In this document: in pieces, positions 46,060-57,689 of the stretch | Numbering within the stretch: position 1 is the stretch's first letter | Layout: every line of letters begins with the position of its first letter | NCBI GenBank assembly: GCA_036365515.1 | Contig: CM070874.1 | Span: 114,125,235-114,189,234, forward strand | Direction: 5' to 3' | DNA length: 64,000 nucleotides | From: Torymus aiolomorphi | Taxonomy: Eukaryota > Arthropoda > Insecta > Hymenoptera > Torymidae | Program-made: the position numbers and the translations under genes | The notes under the pieces: model-generated | The model's database searches: none | What the model saw: only the letters and a program-made list of their open reading frames with translations | Told to the model about the DNA's origin: nothing

Positions 46060-49000
46060 ATGCAGAGCATGCGGGACGAGTCAGTAATATCGACGGCGAC
46101 GATCGGCGGCCCCTCGTCCGTCGCCTGGTTCTACCTGAGCGTCGAGTTTCTTATCGGCCTCGCTGTTTCCGGATTCCTCGTCTTCCTCAGCCTGGTCAAG
46201 TCCTGCCTGCCTAAGCCGCCGAGGGATCTGACCGGCGATGTCGTGCTGGTGAGTATAATATAATTTCGACATATAGTCTTAATTACCAATTGTCAAACAG
46301 CCGACAAGTTAATCGCGTGACAGTGGTGCACGCGCAGGGAACGCTTGCTTATACTTTCTAATCCTAAATTTATATATACGTTTGAAGGACTGTATAGTAT
46401 GCGGGTACACATATGCGTCCATTTGGGTTTACTGCCTGGTGGTAATTGGTATTTTTGAGGGGAGAGAGCATGTTGCGTACATGACATTTTAGAATTATGC
46501 TGATTACAAGTGCTGTTTTGGTATTTAAAATGTATAATGTTGCAATAGCGGTGTTACATGCCGGACAATAAACTGTATGAAGTTGGCGGGATTGTATATA
46601 AAATATACTATGGGTTTCATTTGAATTTGCAAACGTTTTAGCGCCCAGACATTTCCGGAAATGCATCGATTGCTGTTTGTATGGAAATATCAAACGATTA
46701 ATAGTTGAGAAATTTTAAGTATATATTTTTATCAAGTTTTTCCGCCTATAATCGTATCTGCTATCTTAATAATAGCGCATAAGAATCGGAGATAAAACTT
46801 AATAATTCAGTAACTGCGCATAGCTATATAGCGTAATAATTTAAAAACGAGTAAATCTTTTAAGAATCTAATAATTCCTACATTTTTCTACACACGCATT
46901 CGTTAAAAAATTGTTCTAATGATACGCTGCGTATCATGCCGCATATAATTTATTGAAAAATTTTTATTTTTTTAATCGATTTTCATAATCGAGATATTAT
47001 TTTGTTCCTTAAACGTTTACTTGTAACTTTGACGATCAATATTAAAAAAATGTATTATGCGTCAAGTTAGACCTAATTGTTTATACGTAAATTATGAAAA
47101 TTCATAAATTTGGCGCATAATGAATTTTATTCCCATTTCTACTATCATGGCTATTTTATATCCCACATAATGCGGGAATAAAGTAAATTAGCGGGAATAA
47201 AGTAACATAGTCTAATTTTTTACGTTTATGGTGAATTAGGTTAAAACTAACACAATTATAACACATAAATACAAAATAACTACAAAATAAATACAAAATT
47301 TCAAATCTATGAAGTGGCCCCAGTGACGATGAGAATAAAGTACTATATGTACTATTTTAATAATATTGATCGTCAAAGTTATAAGTAAACGTTTAAGGAA
47401 CAAAATGTACCTCGATTATGAAAATCTGATAAAAAAATAAAAATATTTTAATAAATTATGACATTTTCTTTGGTGAACAACATTTACGCCTACGTGAATA
47501 ATTTTTTTTTTTAATTTTTTCTGCTATCTAAATCTTTCTACTTTTGAATGCTATGATCACTTATATTATAATGTTAAAGCAGATATGCGTATGAAAAATG
47601 TTTTGGGTCATGAACTACTTTAAATAAAATTTCGTAAGTAATTGTAAAAAACTGCATTCGCACAGGAAAGGGTAGGTTTTGAAAATGCATTGTACGCGCA
47701 AATATTCACAGCAAATTCTAGAACGCAGCTAGTTATTCTTCCAACAAGAATCTATCGAATAACCACTACTACGACTGAACGAGTATAATAATATTGAATA
47801 CAAATTATTTTAACACTTTTCTATTACAGAGAAAACACTAAATAAAATTCTAAATTTATAAAAAAAAACACTAAATAAAAATATATTATTATGCTTCTCA
47901 AGATTCGAGACAAGTCCAAGAGTCTCAACAGTGTCTTAAATTTCAAGACAAGACCAAGAGTCTCAACAGTGTCTTAAATTTCAAGACAAGACCAAGACAA
48001 GACTAAAAAAAAGTCTTCAGTCTCGTGCAGCCCTTATACACGATTTCCTTACTATTCTCCACACACATCAATCATCATCTCTCCTTCGCAATAAACCAAC
48101 ACTAACACCGTTTTTTCTCCATCCACAGGTAACAGGGGCCACGTCGAACCTCGGCAGCCACCTCGCCGAGGAGTTCGCCCGAGGCGGCTGCTCGGTAATT
48201 TGCGTCGACGAGGCGGGCAGCGACGTCGAGGGCACCGCGAGCCGGTTGCGCGCCAAGTACCCGGGCGTGGAGCGCGTCGGACCGAGCTACCGCAAGCAAG
48301 AGGACGACGCTGACGCGAGGAGGCAGCGACCGGCGAGCCTCGCCTACAGCTGCAACCTTTGGGACCGCGAGCAGATCAAGGTCCTGGCGAGGAAGGTGAA
48401 GGAGGAGGTAGGCAGAGTTGACGTGCTGGTCACCTGTGCTGGGAGCCCGGAGGAGGGGGTGTTCGATACCGTCAGCAGGACGCTGATGAGCCATTATTGG
48501 GTTGGTATTATTGCTGGTGTTAGAATGGTGAAAAATGTTAAAAATGGTCGCAATCTGTATGTGTTGAATTCTACAGAAAATTACCCCTAACTGTGGTCGA
48601 AAAATCGTAAAAATTCTAAGTTGAAGTACACTTCCAACAACTGGTTTTTTCTATGTAGCAAAAATAATGCACGAAAAATGTGTCGAACCAAAGAAATCGG
48701 CATAGTATTTTTCAGGAAGCTACATTTAAGTTTTCTTATGAAAATTTAACATGGGAAGAATAGACGAAAAGTAGTCATTGATGATTAACCAATAGGAAGC
48801 TACTGAAGAGGCAAAAACAAATTTCACGAAAAAGCGATTAAAGTAGAAGAAAAGAGCTTTAATTTGAGACTAGAATCGTTAAAATCAGTCGATTCTGTGC
48901 AAAGCTACATGAATTTGAAAATTGCGAAAAATGAGCAAAAATGAGCGACTTTTCCCAAATCCACGTAATTCTAAAAATTTTGGTCATTTTTCGTCATTCT

Positions 49001-51388
49001 TCGCCATGTTCAAATTCACGTAGCTTTGCACGGAATCGACCAATTTTAACGATTCTAGTCTGAAATTAAATCTCTTTTCTTCTACTTTAATCGCTTTTTC
49101 GTGAAATTTTTTTTGCCGCTTCAATAGCTTGCTATTAGTTAATAATCAATGACCACTTTTCGCCCATTTTTCTCATGTTAAATTTCTATAAGAAAACTTA
49201 AATGTAGCTTCCTGAAAAATACTATGCCGATTTCTTTGGTTCGACACATTTTTTGTGCATTATTTTTGCTACATAGAAAAAACCAGTTGTTGGAAGTGTA
49301 CTTCAGCTTAGAATTTTTACGATTTTTCGACCACAGTTAGGGGTAATTTTCTGTAGAATTCGACGTATACCTGTGGTGATATACAAAAAGGGCTTAAGTC
49401 ACTTGCTAAGTTTACGAGAAATCATATACGGTTCAAATGTTAGAACAGAATACAATCAAATGGACAGTTCCTTTTTCAAACTATATTTTTTTCCAAAGAA
49501 ATTGATCTATAGGTATTGATATCTATAGCCAGATGATGCAATTGATCTCATACAAAGCAAAAAATAATTAATTACTATAACTCTATTTTAAAAAAAAAAA
49601 TTAGACTTAAGCCCTTTTTCAATATCACCACCAGATATAGTTGGAACATTCTTAAAGATGTAGAAACGTAATGTTAGTGATGCATTTATCTAGTGAAACT
49701 GTTACAATCTTTTCTATAATTTCGAATTGATAGCAAATGCATAATAAGATTTAAGATTCTTTATAGATACTAGATTTTTGCAATTTTTTTTATAATCAAG
49801 TAAAATAAATGCGTATATAGAATAAAAGATGAATCAATTTAAAAATTATTTTATTTTAAATAAGTGACGATCCTCTTTGACAATATCGATCCCATTATAT
49901 TATAATTATTCGTGAGATAAAAAGTTATTCAACCCACGTATACGTTTAAAGTACAAGTAGCCGTCAATAATCTCTCTCACCCCACGATTTATTTTTATAC
50001 ATCGATTAAAAAGAAATATTGGAAAGCTGTTTTAATTACAAAAGAATACTGGCCGTCCCACTCATCAATGCACCTTTGCAACATACGAAACCAATAAAAA
50101 GGCGTTAAAATTCATTCACGGCAAAAATACATCCCTCTACCCATGAGTGTTAAGTGAAATACAGCGTACAACTCTGATGCAACATCTTATATTAAAAATG
50201 AAAAAAAATGCATAGGGAGAGGTAGCTGTTATACTTACAAAAAACCGTTTATTTTCGCAGACGGTGCTGGCGTTCCTGCCATCCATGTTGCACCGCGAGC
50301 GGGCTCACGTCATTGGCATCACACCAACCGTGTCGACGAAAGACGCGTACCAGGGCTCGAAAGCCGCCGTCGCAGGTATATGTATAATGGATATATGTAG
50401 GATATTTGTTTGCGTTTTCGAGAGAGCGAGTGTGACAGAGAGAGGGAGAAAGGGATATAAGTGTATGGGGATTGTGCGTTTACGTTCGGTTTGCTTTCGT
50501 TGCAGGTCTGATGGATAGTCTCGGACAGGAGTTCAGCGGCAGGAACAATAGGCTGACATTTATGACCGTTGCGCCGAAGGCTGAGCCGAGGTATGTATAA
50601 GAGGAGAAGTGTTATTTGAAAGTTTTCGAGGGTTTTGAGGGAAAGTTAATTTGACTAAGGTTAGTAGTGGGAAGAAAGCGAATTTGGTTTTGGAAATTGA
50701 TTTAAAGGTCGGGAACGTTACGAGTTTTTATATTGTATGTTTTGTTACAGCAATTCAGTTCGTTTTATAATTCTTAACGTATTGTATAATTTAAAGAATA
50801 GTAGGTGATTAAAATAATTAATAATAATAAATAAACTGAGAAAGTTAACCGTAGAAATATACTAAAAGATCGATAAATATACGTAAATTGGCTCCAGCGT
50901 CATCTTTTAACTTTAATTAAATTAACGGTGGTATCCCGGTATAAAATATATTTTCTAAAAATAATGTTTCCTCTGTTGCAAAAATAATACTCATCCTTTT
51001 AAATTTCTTCTTGCTATCGCAATTCAGACAATGACAATTTGCCCCTCATTTTTATTAGCTTAATCAAGCAGAGCGAGCAGGAAATTGCCAAAGAAGTCGT
51101 GCAGGCTGTTCGAAGAGACCTACCCTGTGTCACCATGAGTTGGGGCTCGAAATTGCTGTACCATTTTAGGTGAGGAACAATACACTTTACTCCAAAAAAG
51201 ATTACTGATAAACTTTGTCTTTTTTCTTTCATACGTGAACATGAATAAGTGTTTTCAGCAGTTTTTCGTACAACTTATTCATATTTGCAATAAATTATTA
51301 TTATTAAATTAATTAAAATACATTGCTTCTTTTCAGTTGCAGGTTATATGGCAGTATAAGTACGGTCACGAGGTGGTTTGACACATAA
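46060..51388 (+). CDS. Divergent short-chain dehydrogenase paralogue, six coding exons
   Basis: Coding exons: 46060-46248, 48129-48500, 50261-50375, 50506-50590, 51059-51169 and 51343-51388, all phase-consistent, giving 305 residues. Residues about 22-48 form a membrane segment, followed by VKSCLPKPPRDLTGDVVLVTG, the usual lead-in of insect membrane SDRs. Intron positions after W/T, in the Gly after the active Lys, and at the two Arg codons match those of the SDR at 7880-12734, so the genes are paralogues; one intron is missing. The active site is eroded: TGATSNLG lacks the second motif Gly, NNAG is TCAG, and the Ser normally 13 residues before Tyr is absent because the loop is shorter; YQGSK keeps Tyr and Lys. 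It may be a pseudoenzyme. The start ATG follows an acceptor (TTATACAG|CGGCGCG), so an upstream leader exon exists. The last acceptor could instead be at 51337, adding two codons. Confidence 0.85.
46944..47462. repeat. Inverted repeat in intron 1 of the second SDR gene
   Basis: Left arm ATAATTTATT...CGATTTTCATAATCGAG...GTTCCTTAAACGTTTACTT and right arm AAGTAAACGTTTAAGGAAC...CTCGATTATGAAAAT pair over about 100 bp around a 300-bp AT-rich centre. Probably a MITE; termini uncertain. Confidence 0.55.
47911..48004. repeat. Tandem repeat, 38-bp period
   Basis: Two full copies of a unit beginning CAAG(T/A)CCAAGAGTCTC, at 47911 and 47949, differ by one base; a partial third copy follows. Confidence 0.85.
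48563..49363. mobile_element. 0.8-kb foldback element in intron 2 of the second SDR gene
   Basis: GAATTCTACAGAAAATTACC at the left and its inverse at the right begin arms of about 370 bp that pair with few mismatches, meeting near 48965. The arms share TCTTCTACTTTAATCGC and AAATTTAACATG-type blocks with the element at 37610-38489. It begins about 60 bp after exon 2 of the gene. Confidence 0.8.
49373..49631. mobile_element. MITE, GTGGTGATAT termini
   Basis: GTGGTGATAT..AAAAAGGGCTTAAGTC and its inverse GACTTAAGCCCTTTTT..ATATCACCAC bound a 259-bp AT-rich unit ten bases downstream of the preceding foldback element. Confidence 0.65.
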
Positions 51389-51619
51389 ACGTCACGTAAA
51401 GTTAAGGAGGCAATGTATCATACCAGTTGTAATTAAGTTCATCTGCATATTTGCGCACGCATATATTCCATTTGGAAATTTCACATTTTTGTAACAAGCG
51501 GGCGATTAATATTGAACCCTATATTGTATTCATTATCAGTCGACTATTTTCATGTATTCATAATTGTTATATTTAGGTATAGTTAAAAACTTAATTTAAG
51601 GCTACTTGTAAATATGATG

Positions 51620-51625
51620 AATAAA
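51620..51625 (+). terminator. Polyadenylation signal of the second SDR gene
   Basis: AATAAA about 230 bp after the stop; a second AATAAA lies at 51745. The convergent OTU gene starts its 3' end about 0.5 kb further on. Confidence 0.45.
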
Positions 51626-52283
51626 AGGACTGCAAAATTTTTTACAAAACGTATTGTGAACGAAAAATTTTGTGAAAAATTAATGATTATATTTATATCA
51701 CTTGAGTTATATGTACTTATATTATAAAAAAGAAATTTTTTATCAATAAAAATGTTTTACGAAAAAATGATACCTTATTTATTGTACAAGTTATTGATTT
51801 CGACATCTGTATATATATATGGGTAAATTATAAACAGGTAACTTAATTAAAAAATTAAAAATTATTTTTACCTAATTTTTTCGTTGAATCGACTAATTTT
51901 CCCATAGATGCTAAAGAATCACCTTTCACTAAATTATTCGATTTTAATAATAGACGCTCAACCTAATCGAGTTAATTGTTACTCTCATTCTGTGTAGACT
52001 ATTAATACATGAATAATACAATTCATTCTAGGCGCATATCACATGAAATAAAACCATAATAACAATATCAATCAGACGAATTTTTCTTTATCATTATCTC
52101 ATGTATACAATTTACATTACTTCAATCGACGTATATAAAGGACAAAATCTAAAAACATCAAAAACTTCTAGACGACTAAAAGTATGTACAAAATTTCACT
52201 AATGTATACCAAAAATACAAAACACACTTCACGTATACAAAATGTAAACAATTTCACACCGCTGGTTATACAAAGACACTGGA

Positions 52284-55200
52284 TCAGCTCCTCACCGGCA
52301 GCAGCACATCGTAATGCCCGTACTCATTGCGCCCGCTGAATAGCAGATTCGCGGTCTTGGCACGCCGGCTAACCCGACTGTGGAGTATGCAGCGCAGGTT
52401 GCCGGCCGCGTCGGCGCGCCGATAGATCGCCAGGTTGAGGCGATTGAGGCGCGTCGCGACGAGGCACTCGAGCTCGCTGGCGAAGGCGCCGTCGGCGCCC
52501 ATGAACGACGCGTAAGCCGAGGCCGTCGAGATGTTCCACTCGGCGAGGACGTACGGACGGAGCTCGCGCCAGGTGGTCTCGATGTGCTGGACGACCTGCG
52601 GGTGGAGGATGTATATAGAGGGATGGAGGGGATTATAGGAGGTATTGTGTTATAAAGTGAGATAATGCGGCAGTAAGAAAATTATGCGAGGATGTATTAC
52701 TATTTATATATGTAATATATGGTTTATGCGTAGTGCTTTGAAGTTTATATATCTTTTTAGTAAAGTGTAGTATATTTATTGCGATAGCAATTTTTTTGAG
52801 AAAATTGTAGCTTTTTTTAGTTGAAGGCAAACAAACGACTGAATATAGTTATAGATAGAAAAAATTTTATACTATAACCGCGCTGCGAGTCATTATGGAA
52901 TGTAGAATGGTTAATAAAATTACCATTGGCCATAATGGAAATTCACATAAAAACGATAACAACATGGATAAAAATAGAAAGCCTTATTGTAAATCATGGT
53001 ATTTTTATCGATTTAAGCATGTCTTGGAGTTCCGAAATGTTCTAATATTAAAATTAAAACTAGTACCAATAATATTGAGATAAAAGCCTTTTGAAATATT
53101 CTATGTTAACAAATGAAAATATTTTTAAATAAGTTAGTTGAATCATTAAAAATATTACTTATGTCGACTGCAATTTACTATCAGCTGATAAGAATTTTTC
53201 CATCGGTCTTACAGTCTTACAAATTAAATTAAAATAATTAATATTTATGGCAGTCAGATTGCCCTTGTTTATAATCACCCCCGCAGAATCTGAAATAAAA
53301 ACTTAATTAAAACCTGGAAAAAACTTTGTTAGCAAAGGACGATCTGACTGCCCCCACCACCAAATTGCCCAACGTTTCGAGCCCGCTCCGGCTCCTCCTC
53401 AGGGACTGAAATGAACCCCGCGATACCTCCTTATATACTCCCATACCCCCTTCTTTTCTCTTACCCCCACCACCATCCACTTTCCCCTCTCCAACATTCC
53501 ATTCTCACTTAAATTAATAAAGAATGATAAATGTTATCTAATTTACTTGACTCTATCATTAACTTTACATTATTCCGATTTCTTAGAATGTGAATACTTT
53601 CAAGGCTTTCCCTCTTATATTTATTCTTAATTCCCTGTTCCAAAATATCCACACACCCAAAATCGAAAGAATGCAAACTATTTAAACAATGTTCGTCAAA
53701 CCTGATGTACAACTTGAGCTGCGTAAACTATATTGATGTTCATATATTCTCTTTTTCAAATATCTACCCGTTTGACCAATATAACAACCATTAAAATCCC
53801 TACAATTAATTTTATAAACTACTCCCGATTTTAAACATTTATCATCCTTGTCTTTACAATTACTAAATAACCTTTCTAAATTATTATCGTTTCTAAAGAA
53901 AACTTGAACATTATGTTTACTAAAAATCCTTCTAATCCTTTCCGACAAACCTCTAACATATGGTAAACTAAAATATGCGTTCTTTCCATTTCTATTCCTT
54001 GTTTGATTATCTACCCGCTGCTTCAATCCACCATTATAAATTTCCCACACTCTCTCATCAATCATTTTATCAATACATTTTACCGGATAACTATTCTTCT
54101 TTTTATTTCAGATTTTGCGGGGGTGATTATAAACAAGGGCAATCTGACTGCCATAAATATTAATTATTTTAATTTAATTTCTAAGACTGTAAGTCCAATG
54201 GAAAAATTCTTATCAGTTGAAAGTTAGTTGAAAATACGTTTGTTCTAAAATAATATACTGTTATAGATAAATAAGTAGTAACTGTTTATATCTAACTCAT
54301 TAAATCGCACTGATACCAACATGCACTATACGCACAGTTAAACTCGTGTACTAAAGGTCTTGAAAAGTTTAAGTACGCTATAATCCAACCAAACACCGGA
54401 GTAAATATGCATTGAAAGCTTTTTAGAACGTTGATACTCGTATAGGGCATAAAAATGTAAATTCTTAAAAATGTTTTCGAATCAAACTTCTTATCTAAAG
54501 GGAAAGTGAAAGCACTGGTACATGAATTTTAATAACTTCTACTTTCGGGAAAAAACCTGTTTTTCACGAAAATACCTATTAATCAATTCTATTTTCTACC
54601 CGAGTTTTTCGAAGTTCCCAAGCACATAAAACATATTTGAAAATAAACAAAAAACCAGCATCTCGCGCATCGTCATTTCCTGCACTTTGAAGTTGAAATT
54701 CTGCTCCCAATTCCGCACTCCTGCATCTACTTATGCACAGCCTGCAAATTCCCCACCCCTGCAAATTACCACCCACAACGACCCTTTCATCTCAGTCGGT
54801 GCACGCGAGCCGCCGCCCCCTTATTACACGTGAGCTTCAATTAATTAGGAGCTCAACGCAAAGCCTTGCGCGCGCTTCTCTCTCTAACATATTCACGCGC
54901 GCGCACGCACGCAGATTGTGGGATTCTAGGTGAAAAATTATTAAACGAAGGCTCTGACCAGGGAGCGAAGGTAGCGGTAGCGAGTCTCGGTGCCCCAGAG
55001 GACGAAGCTGATGGCCCGGAAGAGGCAATTGCCGTCGCCGTAGATCTCGCGCAGGCTGAAGTCGCCGTCCGCGCTCTTGAAGATTCGGCTCGACACTTTA
55101 ACGATTAAAAACATGTTGACGTTCAATGTATTATTTTATTCATGCATTATTGTATAAAGTATCATTCCACGGAATTTTTCGTGAGCATGATGTTTGAATA

Positions 55201-56117
55201 AAATTTCAATTAGCGCGGGACTCGGTTGTTTGAATTCTGGTTTATCCTTACACGCTTGTAATAGTATTTTCCGCATACTCGGCGGAAGTTACTTGTGTTT
55301 AATGCTTGATTTCGGGATCGAAAACAAATTTTAAATACGTACTTACAAATTTCGTGGAAGTAACGGTTTTTAGCAATCCAGAATTCAATGAATCCATCGT
55401 TTTGAGTAATTGTGTAACTTGTTTATTCTAAGAATAACTCGAATATGCAATTTAACAATATATCAGCTGCAGGATAAGCTGGTAAATATTTTTAAATAAA
55501 AATTTGTCCTTTCGAATAACCAAAACAAAAGAACACCTGAAACATAGTTCATTTTACAATTTTTATTCATCCATTCAAAAATTGATTCTAATAAAAAAAA
55601 TTCCAAGAACGCGCATCGCAAATGAAACATAAAACCCCCACATTGAAAGCCTTGAACTAATCATTTCCCAATACCGCTCCTGCTTCAAAAAACCTCATTT
55701 CAATTCAATCCTTCCAATCCCCCACCGCAGAAAACTCCCTCATAATAAAATAAAATCTCATCGCGCGCACATCCCTCAAAAAATCATGCCAATCGCCCGT
55801 TCCGCAACATCACATCTCCCCATTCATTCATCCATCGCCCCGTCCTTTACTCTACACCCGAAATATCGCCTCACCTTCTCTCGAATTTCTCGCACGCTTC
55901 TTGCCTGCCCTCCTGCCGCCTCCCTCGCTCGACCTTCGCTGGCATTCACTATTATTACCGGCGCGCAGTTCCGGCCCGCGGCAGCGCTGCTCCTTCTTCT
56001 TCTTCGCCGCCGCCGACGCCTCACCTTTGTCCTCCGCCTGAATGCTACTCAGCGAACGTCCCGAGCTCGATACATGACGCCGGGCCGACTTGTTCTCCGC
56101 ACCGAAGACGAGGGAAT
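52284..56117 (-). CDS. OTU-domain cysteine protease-like protein, 5' end unresolved
   Basis: Minus-strand exons: 55095-54959 and 52595-52284 are well supported; an upstream exon 56117-55959 joins in phase. Exon 55095-54959 contains YGDGNCLFRAIS, the OTU catalytic Asp-x-x-Cys block. The last exon has MGADGAFASELECLVATRL, as in OTU domains, and ends with YGHYDVLL, where His is the expected catalytic partner, before the stop at 52284. OTU enzymes remove ubiquitin; whether this one is active is unknown. The upstream exon gives a Ser/Lys/Ala-rich linker (SSIQAEDKGEASAAAKKKKE) and lacks an ATG, so at least one earlier exon is missing. Alternatively translation may start at an in-frame ATG at about 55113. 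The donor after exon 54959 is GTCAGA, weak. A Penelope-like remnant sits in the last intron. The gene is convergent with the second SDR gene. Confidence 0.7.
53364..53404 (-). ncRNA. Hammerhead-ribozyme-like core of the Penelope-like remnant
   Basis: Minus strand: CCCTGAGGAG, stem GAGCC/GGCTC, then GAAACGTTGGGC. It matches the motif at 37924-37962 in order and in the extra G before stem II, but box 1 has G in the variable position. Stems I and III and the cleavage site were not identified. Confidence 0.4.
53509..54065 (-). pseudogene. GIY-YIG endonuclease remnant of a Penelope-like element
   Basis: Frame 54065-53682 ends with SGVVYKINCRDFNGCYIGQT, then GRYLKKRIYEHQ: the paired Tyr motif, Gly-Gln-Thr and Arg of the Penelope-type GIY-YIG domain. 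A second frame, 53712-53509, continues with FDEHCLNSLHSFDF and ILEQGIKNKYKRESLESIHI, the family's His and Glu region. The frames shift between about 53712 and 53682, so the protein is broken. No RT domain is found upstream. Confidence 0.75.
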
Positions 56118-57205
56118 CTATGCGCGTGCGCGCGTGTTTCGAAATCAAATTCGGCGGAAGTGGAGGACTGAGCGCACACGTGTGTGTGTGACAATGGGCT
56201 CTTTTAGGAGGAGGTTAAGGAAATAGAGCCATTCGCGGTGTGGGTATATTGGTAGTGTAAATAGAGAGGTGTAGATATAGGTGGAACGATGTCGACGGAG
56301 TTTATCGGTGGAGGGTGTGGGGAAAGAGTCAAAGGCCCATGCGGAAGTGGAGCGGATGGTGTACGTATGTGTGTGAAAAGCCCACTGTTGTTTTCTAATG
56401 GCTTGTAAATAAATTGTATCGATTGAAGATATAAATTCTTATGTAATTTAAGAAATTAAAAAAAGTTATTGTGAAATAAAATATTGTATAAGTACTGCGA
56501 AATGCAAAATATTAAAATGTCAACTGACATACGCTTTTCGGCATACCGAAACGATTTGAAATGTATAAGCATGGTACATTTGAAAACTTACTTTTATAAT
56601 CCAAAGTATCGTCGTAATAACCAAAGCACCAAAAACATGGTATGCAAAAAGCTCTGAGTATAATTCTTGCAAGTAGTGTTGTAAATTATTTATGCCGTAG
56701 ATAATAAAAAAAAAACAAAATAGTGCCAGGTTATGAAATCAGTTTGGTTAAAATTTCATGCTTCAAAAGCATGAAAATGCGCGATAAATTGGATAAGATC
56801 AAGCGAATTTTATGGGTGAAAATTTAATTCAAGTAATGGTTAAAAATTAAACGACAGATCAGGTTGAAAAGTTAACATTTTACACGTGTGTATTTACTGC
56901 ATAATCCTAGTAATTTATGATTAACAAATGAAGTAATGGTATTTACATTTGTGTCAACTTTATATTTATATGTTGTTGACATGAGTTTATTCTGTTTACT
57001 TTCAGATTTTAAATTTAATCATAATACTTATATTCTATTATCGATCCGTAAATTGTAGACATAATCAATATTTTATCGAACTTAACATTTTTAAATCACA
57101 ACACTTTTTGACTTTTATCCAGCGAATCGAAGAAATTTGGGTCATCTAAAAATTGAATGAAATAAGAAAGTTTTTTATCTGGATGTTAAAGTAAATGGAA
57201 TTTTA

Positions 57206-57554
57206 TTAATGGCTGTCATAAATATCGCCGCATCTTTCGTAGCATCGTTGCTTTCCTCTTCGATCGATCTGGTGTTTAGCGAAACGGCCTAAAATCGAAA
57301 TTATTTAGTAGTATTTTAAGAGGATCGTTTATCCCGAAACTGTAATTTACACATCACTCTATGTATGTTACTTACGGTTACAGCTCGCCTGGCACTTTTC
57401 CAAGGAACCTAAAACATATTTTGTCAAATTAAATCACGTTAATAACACTTTTAATACGCACAGAACTACGATATTCACCTTTATCAGATCCGACCACAAA
57501 CACAATGCAACACACGACAATAATTAACAGAACAACAAGTCGTCTGGATAACAT
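57206..57554 (-). CDS. Small secreted four-cysteine peptide, three exons
   Basis: Minus-strand exons: 57554-57479, 57408-57376 and 57288-57206, with 70- and 87-bp GT-AG introns in matching phase, give 63 residues. Residues 1-22 are a strong signal peptide (MLSRRLVVLLIIVVCC...). The mature part, about 41 residues, is basic and has only four cysteines in the arrangement C-X3-C-X16-C-X3-C (CQASC ... CYERC). This spacing suggests a helix-turn-helix pinned by two disulfides, a fold known from several secreted defence and venom peptides and plant hairpinins; the family here is not recognised and no toxicity can be inferred. A TATA-like CATAAAAAAG lies about 30 bp upstream of an initiator-like TCATTAG (near 57610), and AATAAA overlaps the stop. 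It lies between the OTU gene exons and NKAIN. Confidence 0.7.
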
Positions 57555-57607
57555 TTTTTTTTGTTCCTCTTTGCGCAAACGTACACAACAAGTGCCACGG
57601 AAATACT

Positions 57608-57645
57608 AATGAAACTCGTCACTTAGGTAAGCTTTTTTATGCGTT
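57608..57645 (-). promoter_or_regulatory. Candidate TATA promoter of the small secreted peptide
   Basis: GCATAAAAAAGC (minus strand, about 57634-57645) is followed 25-30 bp downstream by TTTCATTAG, which would give a 5' UTR of about 55 nt. Confidence 0.4.
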
Positions 57646-57689
57646 TCATACGTCGTAAAGCTGTTTTTACCCGGAGTCAGTTTAAGAAT

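Larger units (their letters stand above)
53180..54220 (-). mobile_element. Penelope-like retroelement remnant between inverted repeats
   Basis: About 120-bp arms at 53180-53302 and 54098-54220 are inverse copies with about 95% identity (GATAAGAATTTTTCCAT, TATGGCAGTCAGATTGCCC, AATCACCCCCGC). Between them lies a minus-strand GIY-YIG endonuclease remnant and a hammerhead-like core. The reverse transcriptase is absent, so it is truncated or internally deleted. Inverted flanking repeats are known for Penelope-like elements. Confidence 0.7.

Noticed and set aside
47911..48004. Possible CRISPR-like direct repeats
   Set aside because: Only two adjacent 38-bp copies with no spacers, in eukaryotic DNA; an ordinary tandem repeat.
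48102..48494. 130-codon minus-strand ORF
   Set aside because: Shadow of SDR exon 2 on the other strand.
55786..56226. 146-codon plus-strand ORF
   Set aside because: It is antisense to the candidate OTU exon, is rich in Arg/Ser/Leu from GC-rich repeats and lacks any domain.
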